Shown one piece after another: positions 6,253 to 7,164 of a DNA stretch of 7,164 bases (positions are counted from its first letter, which is position 1; each line of letters starts with the position of its first letter). A model generated the notes under the pieces. That model was given only the letters and a program-made list of their open reading frames with translations. It made no database searches and was not told where the DNA came from. A program made the position numbers and the translations under genes. This DNA comes from UBA7887 sp964408735 (GTDB lineage: Bacteria > Pseudomonadota > Alphaproteobacteria > UBA7887): positions 1 through 7,164 of the forward strand of contig CAYPAX010000156.1 of assembly GCA_964408735.1 (NCBI GenBank), in the 5' to 3' direction.

Positions 6253-6255
6253 CTA
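6217..6255. repeat. 16-bp perfect hairpin overlapping the TPR gene stop codon
   Basis: Positions 6217-6232 (TAGCGGATTAATTGGT) pair exactly with 6240-6255, leaving a 7-base loop. The outer base pairs include the TAG stop codon of the minus-strand TPR gene (complement of 6253-6255). The hairpin uses most of the right arm of the 20-bp inverted repeat, so the two structures exclude each other. It could protect or end the 3' end of the TPR transcript; no T-run follows directly. Confidence 0.75.
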
Positions 6256-7164
6256 GTCGGTCGCCTCCGGCAGGCCGGCCTTGCGCAGGCCTTCCCCTAT
6301 GCGTTCGATGAGAGACTCTTCGAAATTCCAGCGCCGCAATCTTTCCTGCTCGGAGTCAACGGTGTAACCGGGCTTCAGTTCCAGTAACTTGGCTACGGCC
6401 TCCGACGCCTCCTTCGCCATGCCGAATTGCCCGTAGACGGCCGCGGTGATCACCTGCAAGGGGAAGAATTCGGGCAGGTTGATCTTCAACGCCGCCTCCA
6501 GCGCAGCCTCGTCATCTCCTTGCCGATAGGCATCGTGGAATGAGGGAAAATGATACCAGGGCTGATGATGCGGGTTGAGCTCGATGGCGCGGTCGATCAG
6601 CGCCAGGCCCCGGTCCCATTCTCCGCTTACCGCAAAATACAGTCCCGCCATAGCCAACATGGCAGCATCGTTGGGGGCCAATTCGAGCGCCCGCCCGGCG
6701 GCGGAGCGAAACGCCGGAAGGTTGCCACGAAAGAATGAGACCCGTCCTGAGGCCAAATATCCCCAGCCATCGGTCGGATCCAATTCGATCGCCCGCGCGC
6801 AATAGTCCTGAGCTCGATCCAATGGCGGCGCCCGGTCGGCTTGCGGGTTGAAGCCCATCGAGAATTCATGAATTGTAACAAAGCATAGCCACATCCAAGC
6901 CCTCGACAGTTCCGGCTCCTCGCGAACGACCTGCTCCATGCAGGTGCGAACGCGAAGATGGTGGTCCGGCGTAATGGCGCGGCCATAGGCCGAGGCTTGC
7001 AAGAGGCATTCGTAGCTCGAAAGCTCCGCCGGCGGCTTCGACGCCAGGACCAGATCGGAAGGGATAAGAACCGTGCTGTCAAAGCTGGCTATGGCGCCGA
7101 CCACGCGGGCGGTAATATCGTCCTGCACCGCGAAGATATCGCTGGCGGTCAGATCACGGTCGTA
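6253..7164 (-). CDS. TolB-like/TPR protein, C-terminal part, cut by the window edge
   Basis: The frame is open to the right edge, giving 303 visible residues; the GTG at 7128 is internal, because the codons before it read YDRDLTASDIFA and match the cyclase paralogue (RYDANLSTEQVFA). The visible part begins near the end of a TolB-like domain (FAVQDDITARVVGAI) and continues with TPR-like helix pairs, for example ARAIELDPTDGWGYLASG and DRAIELNPHHQPWY. It ends GLRKAGLPEATD, the same type of ending as module 1 of the cyclase (RKAGLPE). Two cysteines (visible residues 53 and 75) match the spacing in both cyclase modules. The missing N-terminus could hold a cyclase or another output domain; this cannot be told here. 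The TAG stop lies in the base of a hairpin. Probably a periplasmic sensor module. Confidence 0.88.
   Translation of the reverse strand, partial: YDRDLTASDIFAVQDDITARVVGAIASFDSTVLIPSDLVLASKPPAELSSYECLLQASAYGRAITPDHHLRVRTCMEQVVREEPELSRAWMWLCFVTIHEFSMGFNPQADRAPPLDRAQDYCARAIELDPTDGWGYLASGRVSFFRGNLPAFRSAAGRALELAPNDAAMLAMAGLYFAVSGEWDRGLALIDRAIELNPHHQPWYHFPSFHDAYRQGDDEAALEAALKINLPEFFPLQVITAAVYGQFGMAKEASEAVAKLLELKPGYTVDSEQERLRRWNFEESLIERIGEGLRKAGLPEATD

Noticed and set aside
1..7164. tRNA, rRNA genes or a CRISPR array
   Set aside because: I saw no tRNA-like cloverleaf sequence, no rRNA signature and no regularly spaced repeats with unique spacers.

Overview
The window looks like a chromosomal piece of a GC-rich, hopanoid-making bacterium, most likely an alphaproteobacterium. 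The evidence is high-GC coding sequence with strong third-position bias, an ispH-hpnH gene pair, and class III cyclases fused to TolB-like/TPR modules, an architecture common in that class. The species cannot be named from the sequence.

Layout, left to right. (1) Positions 1-105 are non-coding and hold degenerate GTGAC-type repeats. (2) A minus-strand block, transcribed right to left, reads ispH (5386-4454), hpnH (4454-3327), then a 1047-residue membrane class III nucleotide cyclase with two tandem TolB-like/TPR modules (3249-106). ispH and hpnH share one base (TAATG); the cyclase follows after 77 bp and may be cotranscribed. (3) A 134-bp divergent intergenic region (5387-5520) carries a clear palindrome that overlaps promoter-like elements for both directions. 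(4) A plus-strand gene (5521-6156) encodes a secreted His/Met-rich protein with six H-x-x-H/Y motifs in a repeat of about 50 residues and a DxDxDG loop; I do not recognise a named function. (5) A short AT-rich spacer between convergent genes (6157-6252) contains a perfect 20-bp inverted repeat and a mutually exclusive 16-bp hairpin. (6) The right edge (6253-7164, minus strand) is the C-terminal part of a second TolB-like/TPR protein, a paralogue of the modules in the cyclase gene.

How the parts may work together. IspH makes the C5 isoprenoid precursors and HpnH attaches the adenosyl side chain to the C30 hopene, so the pair covers two separated steps of extended hopanoid synthesis, both with oxygen-sensitive Fe-S clusters. 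The cyclase probably senses something outside the inner membrane through its TPR modules and makes a cyclic nucleotide inside; a link to hopanoid metabolism is suggested only by gene order. The divergent His-rich protein may bind metal in the periplasm. The least-described items are this repeat protein, the palindrome in front of it, and the nested inverted repeats that follow it.
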